Source of the DNA: Methylococcaceae bacterium
GTDB taxonomy: Bacteria; Pseudomonadota; Gammaproteobacteria; Methylococcales; Methylomonadaceae
DNA length: 9,138 bases
Direction of reading: 5' to 3'
NCBI GenBank assembly: GCA_947505055.1
Contig: CANNLO010000177.1
Span: forward strand, 1 to 9,138
Positions within the stretch are counted from its first letter, which is position 1, and each line of letters starts with the position of its first letter. Made by a program: the position numbers and the translations under genes. Under the pieces are notes generated by a model. The model ran no database searches, was not told the DNA's origin, and saw only the letters and a list, made by a program, of their open reading frames with translations. Below, one piece after another: positions 1-5,932 of this stretch.

Positions 1-205
1 GTAACAGATAGACGCATTTATCGGTGGATTGCAGGATAGGATCGAGGATAAGCGCCCGAGGAATGGCATCATGCCAGTTTCCCATGAACAACAGGTTGTC
101 GCCATTCGCATCGAATTGTTGCGCCGCCTGCTGAGCCTCGGTATCGGCCTGGATGCGGTCGCGCAGACGTTGCGCGAGAGACGAAGGTGAAGTTGAATCA
201 GGCAT
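1..205 (-). CDS. STY4528-family ICE replication-associated protein, N-terminal part
   Basis: Only the first 68 residues are in the window; the gene runs off the left edge. The start is the ATG at 205-203, preceded by GAGG (complement of 215-218) nine bases upstream. A polar, Gln/Ala-rich leader is followed by LLFMGNWHDAIPRALILDP (residues 39-57). I recall a similar segment (LIFTGNPHxxxPRxLxLD) near the start of the STY4528 family of pathogenicity-island/ICE replication proteins, which carry a helix-turn-helix core. That match is from memory, not a search. In PFGI-1/SPI-7-type ICEs this gene follows a DUF2857 gene in the parA-dnaB-parB cluster, which fits the order here on the minus strand. 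It lies 28 bases downstream of the preceding gene, probably in the same operon. The role would be in maintenance or replication of the excised element; the exact activity is not established. Confidence 0.72.
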   Translation of the reverse strand, partial: MPDSTSPSSLAQRLRDRIQADTEAQQAAQQFDANGDNLLFMGNWHDAIPRALILDPILQSTDKCVYLL

Positions 206-233
206 TGGGAAATACCTCGGCAAATGTAAAATT

Positions 234-608
234 TTAAGGGGTTCCAGCAGTGTTAGGTTCCATTCGGTCAATAACGGCCAAAATTGCCGTGATCTTAAAG
301 CTGGCTGATGAGTAACCCGCCAGCAGACGATAAGTGTCATCTACACTATCGTTGTGATTCCAGGTTGACCAGATTAGCTGTTGTTTGGTTCCGTTCGGCG
401 GCTCATGCTGGCCAAGCTCATTTTCCGAGACATTCAATTGCCGTTGTAACTGCGTGAAGTCGGTTTTATTCATGCCGGTTAATTGCGCCATGACCGGAAA
501 TGATACCTTAGCCTTGACCATGTCAAGGATCAGCTGTCGATCCTTCTTCCGGCGCTTAGGGGGTATCAACAGCGTGGGCGTGGGTGTGGTTGTGAGTACA
601 TTATTCAT
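234..608 (-). CDS. DUF2857-like small ICE protein
   Basis: A 124-residue protein. I place the start at the ATG at 608-606 because GAGGGAG sits six bases upstream; a longer reading from a TTG at 683 lacks this support and would overlap the upstream gene heavily. A Thr/Pro-rich leader is followed by a basic patch (KRRKKDRQ, about residues 19-26) and a likely helix-turn-helix-like segment (about residues 27-52, LILDMVKAKVSFPVMAQLTG and onward). The mid part (TKQQLIWSTW) resembles the C-terminal half of DUF2857 proteins as I remember them. The start codon lies inside the end of the upstream gene (8-base overlap), so translation is probably coupled. The family is found in ICE partition/replication clusters and has no established biochemical role. 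Compared with the fuller DUF2857 proteins I recall, it is short and appears to lack the N-terminal half. Confidence 0.6.
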   Translation of the reverse strand: MNNVLTTTPTPTLLIPPKRRKKDRQLILDMVKAKVSFPVMAQLTGMNKTDFTQLQRQLNVSENELGQHEPPNGTKQQLIWSTWNHNDSVDDTYRLLAGYSSASFKITAILAVIDRMEPNTAGTP

Positions 609-1212
609 CGTTATCTCCCTCAGTTGATTGATAATCGGCCATCTGGTCGCGCAGCCGGATTTGTTCAAGCGTGATACATTCAAAAATATCCGATTCCCTG
701 AAGGAAAAACGGATCTGGCGGCTCAGTTGAACCAATTGGAATAAGGCCAGCAAGGCCTGTTCCGGGAACTGCGTGGTTAATAAGGCGCTGTGACCAAGGT
801 TGGCAAGTGGGGCAGGTGACCCGACCACCGCATAAGCATTCCGTTCCTGGTGGCTCAGGAGCAACTGGGCAAATTTCATCTCCTGTGCCAGTTTGACTCG
901 CTCCAAGGAAAGGTGTTGCTCAGACAGTCCTAGCAAGAGCCAGAAGACAAAATAAACCATTTCATCCTGTATGGGCTGCTCAGGAAGGTCCAGATAAAAG
1001 CCGTAACCTTGCCGCCAAGGTTTTACGGCTAAGGGTAGGGGAAGGCTGCTTGAGATCTGTTGGGCTAGGTCGCAGCAGCGGCTGCATAAAGGAATAAGAT
1101 TGGCTAACTGCAACGGTGTGCTGGTTGCCGGGTCTGTTATAAATGGTTGATCCAATCTGTTATCTGAGTACTCAATACTTATTTCGTGGGACTGGGTGGA
1201 TAAAGGTTCCAA
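601..1212 (-). CDS. ICE partition-cluster protein, probably a 3' remnant (possible ParB C-terminal region)
   Basis: The reading is 203 residues from a TTG at 1212, but no ATG exists in this frame and it stays open upstream to 1329 (242 codons in all), ending at TGA at 1332-1330. The extra upstream stretch is Pro/Thr/Gln-rich linker-like sequence (QPAATPALPTNPDP). This is what one expects of the C-terminal part of a larger gene cut off at about 1330. The body is mostly helical, with an aliphatic segment EMVYFVFWLLLGLSEQ and a C-terminal stretch ALLALFQLVQLSRQIRFSF. Position just upstream of DUF2857-like and STY4528-like genes suggests the long C-terminal region of the PFGI-1-class ParB, but I cannot confirm homology from motifs; a stand-alone unknown protein is the alternative. 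It overlaps the next gene by 8 bases. Confidence 0.5.
   Translation of the reverse strand: MEPLSTQSHEISIEYSDNRLDQPFITDPATSTPLQLANLIPLCSRCCDLAQQISSSLPLPLAVKPWRQGYGFYLDLPEQPIQDEMVYFVFWLLLGLSEQHLSLERVKLAQEMKFAQLLLSHQERNAYAVVGSPAPLANLGHSALLTTQFPEQALLALFQLVQLSRQIRFSFRESDIFECITLEQIRLRDQMADYQSTEGDNDE
615..621 (-). promoter_or_regulatory. Ribosome binding site fixing the DUF2857-like start
   Basis: GAGGGAG on the minus strand, six bases before the ATG at 608. It lies inside the end of the upstream coding frame and decides the start of the small downstream gene against a longer TTG-initiated reading. Confidence 0.65.
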
Positions 1213-1397
1213 ACTGATGATCGGTTCTTGTTGAGTGCCCTGATTTTTAAAGCCTGGATCAGGATTTGTGGGCAGTGCTGGGGTAGCGGCTGGCTGGTAA
1301 GTCTGAACCCTTGCACCACTTATTATGCGTCAAGTCGTCATGGATACCGCAGTATGCTAAAATTAATCAATTAGAGATATAAAAAATTACCCAATTA

Positions 1398-2035
1398 ATG
1401 AAACAACAAGCCTTTGATCGAAATGAACATGTATACAGAAATGACGCATTTGCAGAATTAGTCAAAGATGCAATTAGATTTTTCAATGGGACGCCTGTTC
1501 ACTCACTTCCTCCGCCACAATCTTTCTTGGGGACAGGCGTGTATGCTCTGTATTACATAGGACAAAACCCTCTGTACAAACGATATTCAGAGTTAAACCG
1601 CCTTTCCTATGATTGCCCTATCTATATCGGGAAGGCCGTTCCCCGTGGATGGCGACAAGCTCGTTTGTCTGATAATCCCTTTAATCAGTCCCGTGAACTT
1701 ATTAGTCGCCTTCGGGAGCACACTAGAAGTATTATCTTAGGTGCTGAACTTTCGATTGATGAGTTCATGTGCCGCTTCGTTATTTTTGAAGAGGAAGGCT
1801 CAGACATGATCAGTACTATCGAAGCTGCTCTAATCAAATTGAATAGACCGCTTTGGATACGGCTGTTGATGGTTTTGGCAATCATGACCCAGGAAGTGGT
1901 CGATATGAACAAGCAAAGTCAGATTGGGATGTTATCCATCAAGGCAGAGCTTGGGCAAATAAATGCAATGGTGTGCATAAAGAAAAAGAAATAGTTATTT
2001 CAAATATTCTTCTTCACTTAAAGAGCTTAGGGTAA
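1398..2035 (+). pseudogene. Eco29kI-like GIY-YIG restriction endonuclease, frameshifted
   Basis: A type II restriction endonuclease of the GIY-YIG superfamily; Eco29kI itself cuts CCGCGG. The catalytic residues fall at the numbers I recall for Eco29kI: Tyr49 (GVYALYYIG), Tyr76 (IYIGKA), Arg104 and His108 (RLREH), Glu142 (IEAALI). Codon 154 should be the catalytic Asn (RPLWN), but one base is missing at about 1857: the frame reads TGG-ATA-CGG where TGG-AAT-ACG would continue into the conserved tail VDGFGNHDPGSGRYEQAK and WDVIHQGRAW. The frame at 1398 then runs through unrelated codons to 1994, while the true tail continues in the next frame to TAA at 2035. Adding one base gives 212 residues, against about 214 for Eco29kI. 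The broken product loses Asn154 and the C-terminal 58 residues, so it should be inactive unless this is a sequencing error. No clear ribosome binding site precedes the ATG. The methyltransferase follows after 5 bases. Confidence 0.93.
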
Positions 2036-2040
2036 TTGTT

Positions 2041-3216
2041 ATGAAAACCCTAGAAATTTTTTCGGATGCAGGGGGATTAGCAAAAGGACTTGAGTTATCT
2101 GGATTCAAGCATTCAGCCTTTGTTGAATTTAACAGAAATGCCTGTGATTCCCTTTCTGAAAATTTTGATCCAGAACGAGTTTTTTTTGGTGACATTAAAG
2201 ATTTTGATTTAGACAGTCTCGAACAAATTGACATAGTTGCGGGAGGACCACCATGCCAACCATTTTCACTAGGGGGTAAGCATAAAGCAAATCAAGATAA
2301 TCGTGATATGTTTCCGTATGCTATACGAGCTATTGAAAGACTCGCTCCCAAGGCATTTGTGTTTGAAAATGTAAAAGGGTTGCTTCGTCAAACATTTTCA
2401 GAATATTTTGAATATATTATTCTTAGATTGAGTTATCCAGATTACACATCTAAAAATGACTCAAACTGGGAAGTTCATCTTGATGAACTACGTAATATTA
2501 GTAAATTTGGCTACACGGGAAAAAAATACGACGTTAAGTACAAATTAATAAATGCAGCTGATTATGGTGTGCCGCAAACTCGGGAGCGAGTTGTTATTGT
2601 AGGTATAAGGTCTGATCTATCATTACCTTGGACATTTCCTTCAGCATCGCACTCAAAAGATAGGCTTCTTTGGGATATGTATGTAACTTGGGAATACTGG
2701 GATCGTCACAAGATTCCTAAATCATTAAGGCCTGTCTTAAATAGCCCTCTTAAAGAAAAAATAGTTCGACTGTACAATAAATATGGAATGTTTGAGCCAG
2801 AGTCATTGCCGTGGAAAACAATCCGAGATGCTTTGTTTGATACACCAGACCCAAAATCAAATCACGGAATAATTGACCATATATTCCGTGATGGCGCACG
2901 TACATATCCAGGACATACAGGGAGCGACTTTGATTGGCCGTCAAAAACAATAAAGGCTGGAGGCCATGGCGTTCCAGGTGGGGAGAATATGATCAGATTT
3001 AATGATGGGAGTGTTCGATACTTCACCACATTCGAAGCAAAGCGAATACAAACTTTCCCCGACGACTTTGTTATTAAAGGAGCCTGGGGGGAGGCTATGC
3101 GTCAGATAGGTAATGCCGTTCCCGTATTGCTTGCAGAAAAGATAGGCTGTGAGTTAGCAAAGGAAATAAAACGCATGGCATTAGGCTCAAGCGAAACTGT
3201 GCGAAAAGCCGCATAA
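2041..3216 (+). CDS. DNA (cytosine-5)-methyltransferase, M.Eco29kI-like
   Basis: A 391-residue C5-cytosine methyltransferase that moves a methyl group from S-adenosylmethionine to cytosine C5. Motifs in order: motif I EIFSDAGGL (5-13), motif IV GGPPCQPFSL (68-77) with the nucleophile Cys72, motif VI FEN-V (108-111), motif VIII QTRERVVIVG (179-188), a target-recognition region of about 190-325, motif IX RYFTTFEAKRIQTFPDDF (326-343) and motif X QIGNAVPVLLAEKIG (355-369). All catalytic motifs are present, so it should be active. Its pairing with an Eco29kI-type nuclease suggests the target CCGCGG, where it would block cutting; that specificity is inferred from context. Motif I has Asp where most relatives have the first Gly (FxGxG read as FSDAG). 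With the nuclease frameshifted, the enzyme would now act alone, changing the host or element methylation pattern without restriction. Confidence 0.95.
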   Translation: MKTLEIFSDAGGLAKGLELSGFKHSAFVEFNRNACDSLSENFDPERVFFGDIKDFDLDSLEQIDIVAGGPPCQPFSLGGKHKANQDNRDMFPYAIRAIERLAPKAFVFENVKGLLRQTFSEYFEYIILRLSYPDYTSKNDSNWEVHLDELRNISKFGYTGKKYDVKYKLINAADYGVPQTRERVVIVGIRSDLSLPWTFPSASHSKDRLLWDMYVTWEYWDRHKIPKSLRPVLNSPLKEKIVRLYNKYGMFEPESLPWKTIRDALFDTPDPKSNHGIIDHIFRDGARTYPGHTGSDFDWPSKTIKAGGHGVPGGENMIRFNDGSVRYFTTFEAKRIQTFPDDFVIKGAWGEAMRQIGNAVPVLLAEKIGCELAKEIKRMALGSSETVRKAA

Positions 3217-3292
3217 GACCTTAGCTCAATATTATTTTTGTTTTAATTTATACATCTATTATCTGTATTGGAACGATAGCTGACTTCCACTA

Positions 3293-3439
3293 ATGTTTAA
3301 CCCAATCTATAGAACAGACAACCCATATAATTCATTAGTTTTTGCATCTTTAAGTCTTGTTTATAACGACAAGGCCGCAATACAACCATACCATCAGGAA
3401 AATATTAATATTCTTCACAAAAAAACAGGTGTAACTTAG
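3293..3439 (+). CDS. Possible 48-residue peptide or gene-start remnant
   Basis: A short open frame from ATG at 3293 to TAG at 3437-3439, beginning MFNPIYRTDNPYNSLVFASL. The composition looks protein-like (mixed polar and hydrophobic) but no ribosome binding site is clear, and I recognise no family. It may be the 5' end of a broken gene whose later part lies around 3496-3747. Confidence that it is expressed is low. Confidence 0.2.
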   Translation: MFNPIYRTDNPYNSLVFASLSLVYNDKAAIQPYHQENINILHKKTGVT

Positions 3440-3462
3440 CTGCGCACCGGTTTCGACGGTCC

Positions 3463-3478
3463 GGTAACCTGGTAACCT
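3463..3478. repeat. Tandem direct repeat, 2 x GGTAACCT
   Basis: GGTAACCT occurs twice in direct succession (3463-3470 and 3471-3478). Each copy is nearly palindromic (GGTnACC), which could make a pair of protein-binding sites or could be chance. Just before it, ACCGG (3446-3450) and CCGGT (3461-3465) form a short inverted pair. Confidence 0.4.
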
Positions 3479-3495
3479 AGTAATTAACCTATTGA

Positions 3496-3747
3496 AAAAT
3501 ATATCAAAATAACGACTTAGAAAATACAAAGCAAAGATGCACCGGTGATCAGCACCAGATCTCAAATGATTTTGATGAGGGAACAAAATATTTTCCTCTG
3601 GAAAGAGGTTCCCGCGTAGAAAACACCCAAGTATTTTTAATAGAATTATCCGCCCTGTATAAAAGACCCGATACCACAGAAAAAGATTGTATCTTAAAGC
3701 CTAAAATGAGTATGATCAGGCGACTGACTAAATTATCTAGCCACTAA
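3496..3747 (+). pseudogene. Degraded coding remnant, unknown family
   Basis: A frame open from just after a TGA (3493-3495) to TAA at 3745-3747, 83 codons, with no ATG until near its end. The translated text looks protein-like, for example VENTQVFLIELSALYKRPD in the middle. It may be the 3' part of a gene whose 5' end is the peptide at 3293, joined by lost frames. It ends 26 bases before the start of the IS-interrupted gene. No homology recognised. Confidence 0.22.
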
Positions 3748-3760
3748 ATTCCTAATTAAA

Positions 3761-3765
3761 AAGGA
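3761..3765 (+). promoter_or_regulatory. Ribosome binding site of the interrupted gene
   Basis: AAGGA eight bases before ATG 3774. It supports the ATG at 3774 as the original start of the gene that the insertion sequence split. Confidence 0.55.
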
Positions 3766-3798
3766 TTACAACCATGCCCAATGCTCCCGTCATACCCC

Positions 3799-3808
3799 GA
3801 GACGCCCC
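3799..3808. repeat. Target site duplication, left copy
   Basis: GAGACGCCCC directly abuts the left terminal repeat and is repeated exactly at 5020-5029. Ten bases is within the range known for ISAs1-family insertions. Confidence 0.95.
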
Positions 3809-3827
3809 CAGGGCAAACGCATTAAAA
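3809..3827 (+). repeat. Left terminal inverted repeat of the ISAs1-family element
   Basis: CAGGGCAAACGCATTAAAA, the exact reverse complement of the right end at 5001-5019. The match stops at the next base (G against T). Confidence 0.96.
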
Positions 3828-3884
3828 GCACTTTAAAAACAGGTCATTAATCACCATCAATTGGGATTTTTGAGGATTACCCCA

Positions 3885-4997
3885 ATGAGCTGCAATTTAT
3901 TAGACCATTTTTCAACCCTGAAAGATCCACGAATTGAGCGTAAGAAATTACATCAACTACCTGATATTATATTTTTAGCTATCAGCGCAACGATAAGCGA
4001 TGCTGATGGCTGGGAAGATATAGCTGAATTTGGTCAAAACAAGCTGGACTGGTTGCGACGATTTGTTCCTCTGGTAAACGGCGTGTTTTCGCATGACTGC
4101 ATTGCTTATGTTATTTCACGACTTTCACCAACCGAATTTCAAAGCTGTTTTATCAGCTGGGTTAATGAAATTAAACAAGAGGTAGATGTCGAGATAGTCG
4201 CAGTAGATGGTAAAACAGCGCGTAGATCACATGATCGGAAAAATAATAAAAAGCCCCTACACATGGTCAGTGCCTGGGGTTGCGCTAATCGTTTGGTTTT
4301 AGGACAGGAAGTCACCGAGGAAAAATCGAACGAAATTACCGCGATCCCAAAGCTATTGGCCTTATTGGAATTGAAAGGTTGCATCGTCACTATTGATGCC
4401 ATGGGCTGCCAACGGGATATTGCCGAGCAAATCATCGATCAAGGGGGAGATTATTCGTTGGGGCTTAAAGGAAATCAAGGTGCTTTGCATGAAGCCACTG
4501 AAGATTTCTTTAATACCGCACAAGAGGCTGATTTTAAAGGTGTTCACTACAGTTACCATGAAGAAGTCGAGAAGGAGCATGGTCGCGTGGAAACGCGTCG
4601 GTATTGGATAACTGAAGAGCTATGCACTTTACCCAAGACTGAGCTGTGGAAAGGTTTGCGTAGTATAGGCATGGCGGAACGAGAGTACTGGCAAAATGAT
4701 AAGCGAGTTATTGAACAACGCTATTTTATTAATTCCTTTAAAGCAGATGCCAAAGTTTTTGCTACTGCCGTGCGAGGACATTGGGGCATAGAAAATCGAT
4801 TGCATTGGTGTTTAGATGTGACGTTTCGTGAGGATGAAAGTCGAATTCGCAAGGGCAATGCACCAACCATCATGACGACTCTTCGACATATCTGTCTAAA
4901 TCTTTTTCAAAAGCAAGTGTCGAAGCTTAGTGTCAAAAAGCAGCGCTATAAGTCTGCATTGAATGATGACTTCCGCGCTAAGGTTTTGTTTGGCTGA
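3885..4997 (+). CDS. ISAs1-family DDE transposase
   Basis: A 370-residue transposase that cuts and joins the ends of its own element. I start at ATG 3885, which has GAGG at 3872-3875 nine bases upstream; a longer TTG start at 3861 is less likely. The N-terminal segment (about 1-95, LLDHFSTLKDPRIERKKLH) is the DDE_Tnp_1-associated domain. The catalytic core shows Asp108 (VAVDGKTARRS), Asp171 (IVTIDAMGCQ) and Glu303 in GHWGIENRLHWCLDVTFRED, the typical ISAs1/H-repeat signature. Also seen are YSLGLKGNQ and the C-terminal SRIRKGNAPTIM. Length matches the family (about 370-380), with no frameshift, so it should be active. It is the only gene of the element. Confidence 0.96.
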   Translation: MSCNLLDHFSTLKDPRIERKKLHQLPDIIFLAISATISDADGWEDIAEFGQNKLDWLRRFVPLVNGVFSHDCIAYVISRLSPTEFQSCFISWVNEIKQEVDVEIVAVDGKTARRSHDRKNNKKPLHMVSAWGCANRLVLGQEVTEEKSNEITAIPKLLALLELKGCIVTIDAMGCQRDIAEQIIDQGGDYSLGLKGNQGALHEATEDFFNTAQEADFKGVHYSYHEEVEKEHGRVETRRYWITEELCTLPKTELWKGLRSIGMAEREYWQNDKRVIEQRYFINSFKADAKVFATAVRGHWGIENRLHWCLDVTFREDESRIRKGNAPTIMTTLRHICLNLFQKQVSKLSVKKQRYKSALNDDFRAKVLFG

Positions 4998-5000
4998 AGA

Positions 5001-5019
5001 TTTTAATGCGTTTGCCCTG
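5001..5019 (-). repeat. Right terminal inverted repeat of the ISAs1-family element
   Basis: A perfect 19-base reverse complement of 3809-3827, starting three bases after the transposase stop codon. Confidence 0.96.
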
Positions 5020-5029
5020 GAGACGCCCC
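5020..5029. repeat. Target site duplication, right copy
   Basis: GAGACGCCCC, identical to 3799-3808 and directly abutting the right terminal repeat. Confidence 0.95.
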
Positions 5030-5690
5030 CAGTAGACTGGCGCTACTCCAACATTTATGCACACATCTACCCAACTACGCCGTAGAACTGGAGATTAGCG
5101 CTGCCGATGTAACCCAATTGAACGGAGGAGGCGACTGGTACAATTACATTATCAAAGCACAAGACGCCGCACAAAACCCTGTCAATGCGCTGGTCAGCCT
5201 TAAGCATGTTTTGGGCGATGGACCGAAAAACAGTGCGGTGAGTCTGCCGCCCTTGCCGGTTTTTCCGACCACGCCCACATCCGAGTCTTATGCCGACATC
5301 TTCGGGTTTCTCGGCGCATTAGTTTCCCGTATAAAAAAACACAAAAACTATACCGATGCCATCGGCAAAGCCCTGAACATTGTTCCCGCACAAAGTTCCG
5401 GCATTGATCCTACTACCTTGCAACCGCTGTTATCGGTCGATTTCCAAGGGGGTTATCCGGTTCTACATTGGAAAAAAAATGGAACGGGCGCGCTGGAACT
5501 GGAAGTCGATCGTGGCGCAGGCAGTTTCAGCCTGCTCACCATTCAAATGTCCCCTGGTTACCAAGACAACACCTCACTCCCAGCCGCAGGCACCGCAGCT
5601 CTGTGGAAATACCGCGCCATCTATCGTATCCGCGATGAACAAGTGGGGCATTGGAGTCAGGTGTTGGAGGTGGGGGTTAAAGGCGGGTAA

Positions 5691-5932
5691 AAAATTAGGT
5701 TGGCGCTTGCAAGTCCTGTCGTGTTTTGTAACGAACCCCAACGGTATCTTCGGGCACAATTAGGACAATGATTTGTGGTTTTGGAACTCGAAGATGAAAT
5801 AAGGCGATCAAATTCATTATCTATTAAAGCTAAGAATGTCGGGCACGAAAAGCCGGTGCCCGACCGATGTTTCGTCTTTGTTTTTCTGTTGGTCAACTCT
5901 ATCATTTAATATCTGCTAAATGGTAGGGTTAC
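5691..5932. other. Intergenic region with REP-like palindromes between convergent genes
   Basis: This 242-base gap lies between the 3' ends of two convergent genes. It contains a strong hairpin at 5838-5864, a looser AGGTTGG ... CCCAAC inverted pair between about 5698 and 5745, and a shared TCGGGCAC in both parts (about 5750 and 5839). No promoter is expected between convergent genes. A frame on the minus strand across the gap looks like translated repeat rather than a gene. Confidence 0.5.
5838..5864. terminator. Strong hairpin, possible bidirectional terminator or REP element
   Basis: GTCGGGCAC (5838-5846) and GTGCCCGAC (5856-5864) form a perfect 9-base, GC-rich stem with a 9-base loop. 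It sits between two convergent genes, where a shared terminator is expected. No uninterrupted T-run directly follows on either strand, so a REP-type extragenic palindrome is an equal option. Confidence 0.55.

Larger units (their letters stand above)
3217..3773. other. AT-rich intergenic region with doubtful coding remnants
   Basis: About 560 bases between the methyltransferase and the next gene. No RNA gene or promoter is convincing. It holds two short plus-strand frames described separately, a tandem 8-base repeat, and two copies of GCACCGGT (3444-3451 and 3539-3546). It reads like decayed coding sequence or the junction between two cargo insertions. Confidence 0.5.
3809..5019 (+). mobile_element. 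Complete ISAs1-family insertion sequence, 1211 bp
   Basis: The element is bounded by 19-base perfect inverted repeats starting CAGGG, flanked by an exact 10-base direct repeat, and filled by one transposase gene of the ISAs1 (H-repeat) family. Ends, transposase and target duplication all agree, and the interrupted host gene rejoins in frame when it is removed, so the boundaries are precise. The perfect ends and intact target copies point to a recent insertion, possibly still mobile. Confidence 0.96.
3774..5690 (+). pseudogene. Uncharacterised 231-residue protein gene, interrupted by an ISAs1-family element
   Basis: The gene starts at ATG 3774, with AAGGA at 3761-3765 eight bases upstream. 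It is cut after 35 bases by the element at 3809-5019 and resumes after the target duplication at 5030. Removing the element and one target copy gives one uninterrupted frame of 232 codons to TAA at 5690: MPNAPVIPRDAP joined to SRLALLQHLCTHLPNY and onward. The reconstructed protein has a helical N-terminal half with a Pro-rich segment (SLPPLPVFPTTP), and a C-terminal part rich in beta strands (PVLHWKKNGTGALELEVDRG ... ALWKYRAIYRIRDEQVGHWS) that looks like a fibronectin-III-type fold. I recall uncharacterised proteins of similar size and layout in proteobacteria, with no known function. No signal peptide is seen. The downstream part could be read from TTG 5118, but that would lack the N-terminus. 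The gene is richer in GC than the flanking cargo. Confidence 0.88.

Noticed and set aside
609..683. Longer N-terminus for the DUF2857-like gene from TTG 683
   Set aside because: It would overlap the upstream gene by over 80 bases, while ATG 608 has a strong ribosome binding site at the right distance.
1330..1397. CRISPR, tRNA or attachment site at the left cargo junction
   Set aside because: No repeated spacer pattern, tRNA fold or matching direct repeat at another junction could be found within the window.
3861..3884. TTG start eight codons upstream for the ISAs1 transposase
   Set aside because: ATG 3885 has GAGG nine bases upstream and gives the family's usual N-terminus.
4139..4611. Several frames on both strands inside the transposase
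   Set aside because: They overlap a complete, clearly recognised transposase gene and have no signals of their own.
5838..5896. Integron attC-like site
   Set aside because: The hairpin lacks the paired core sites (GTTRRRY and RYYYAAC) needed for an attC site, and no integrase or cassette layout is present.
5657..5905. An 82-codon minus-strand frame over the intergenic palindromes
   Set aside because: It crosses a perfect hairpin and the end of the convergent gene, and its text looks like a translated repeat; no ribosome binding site or family match is visible.
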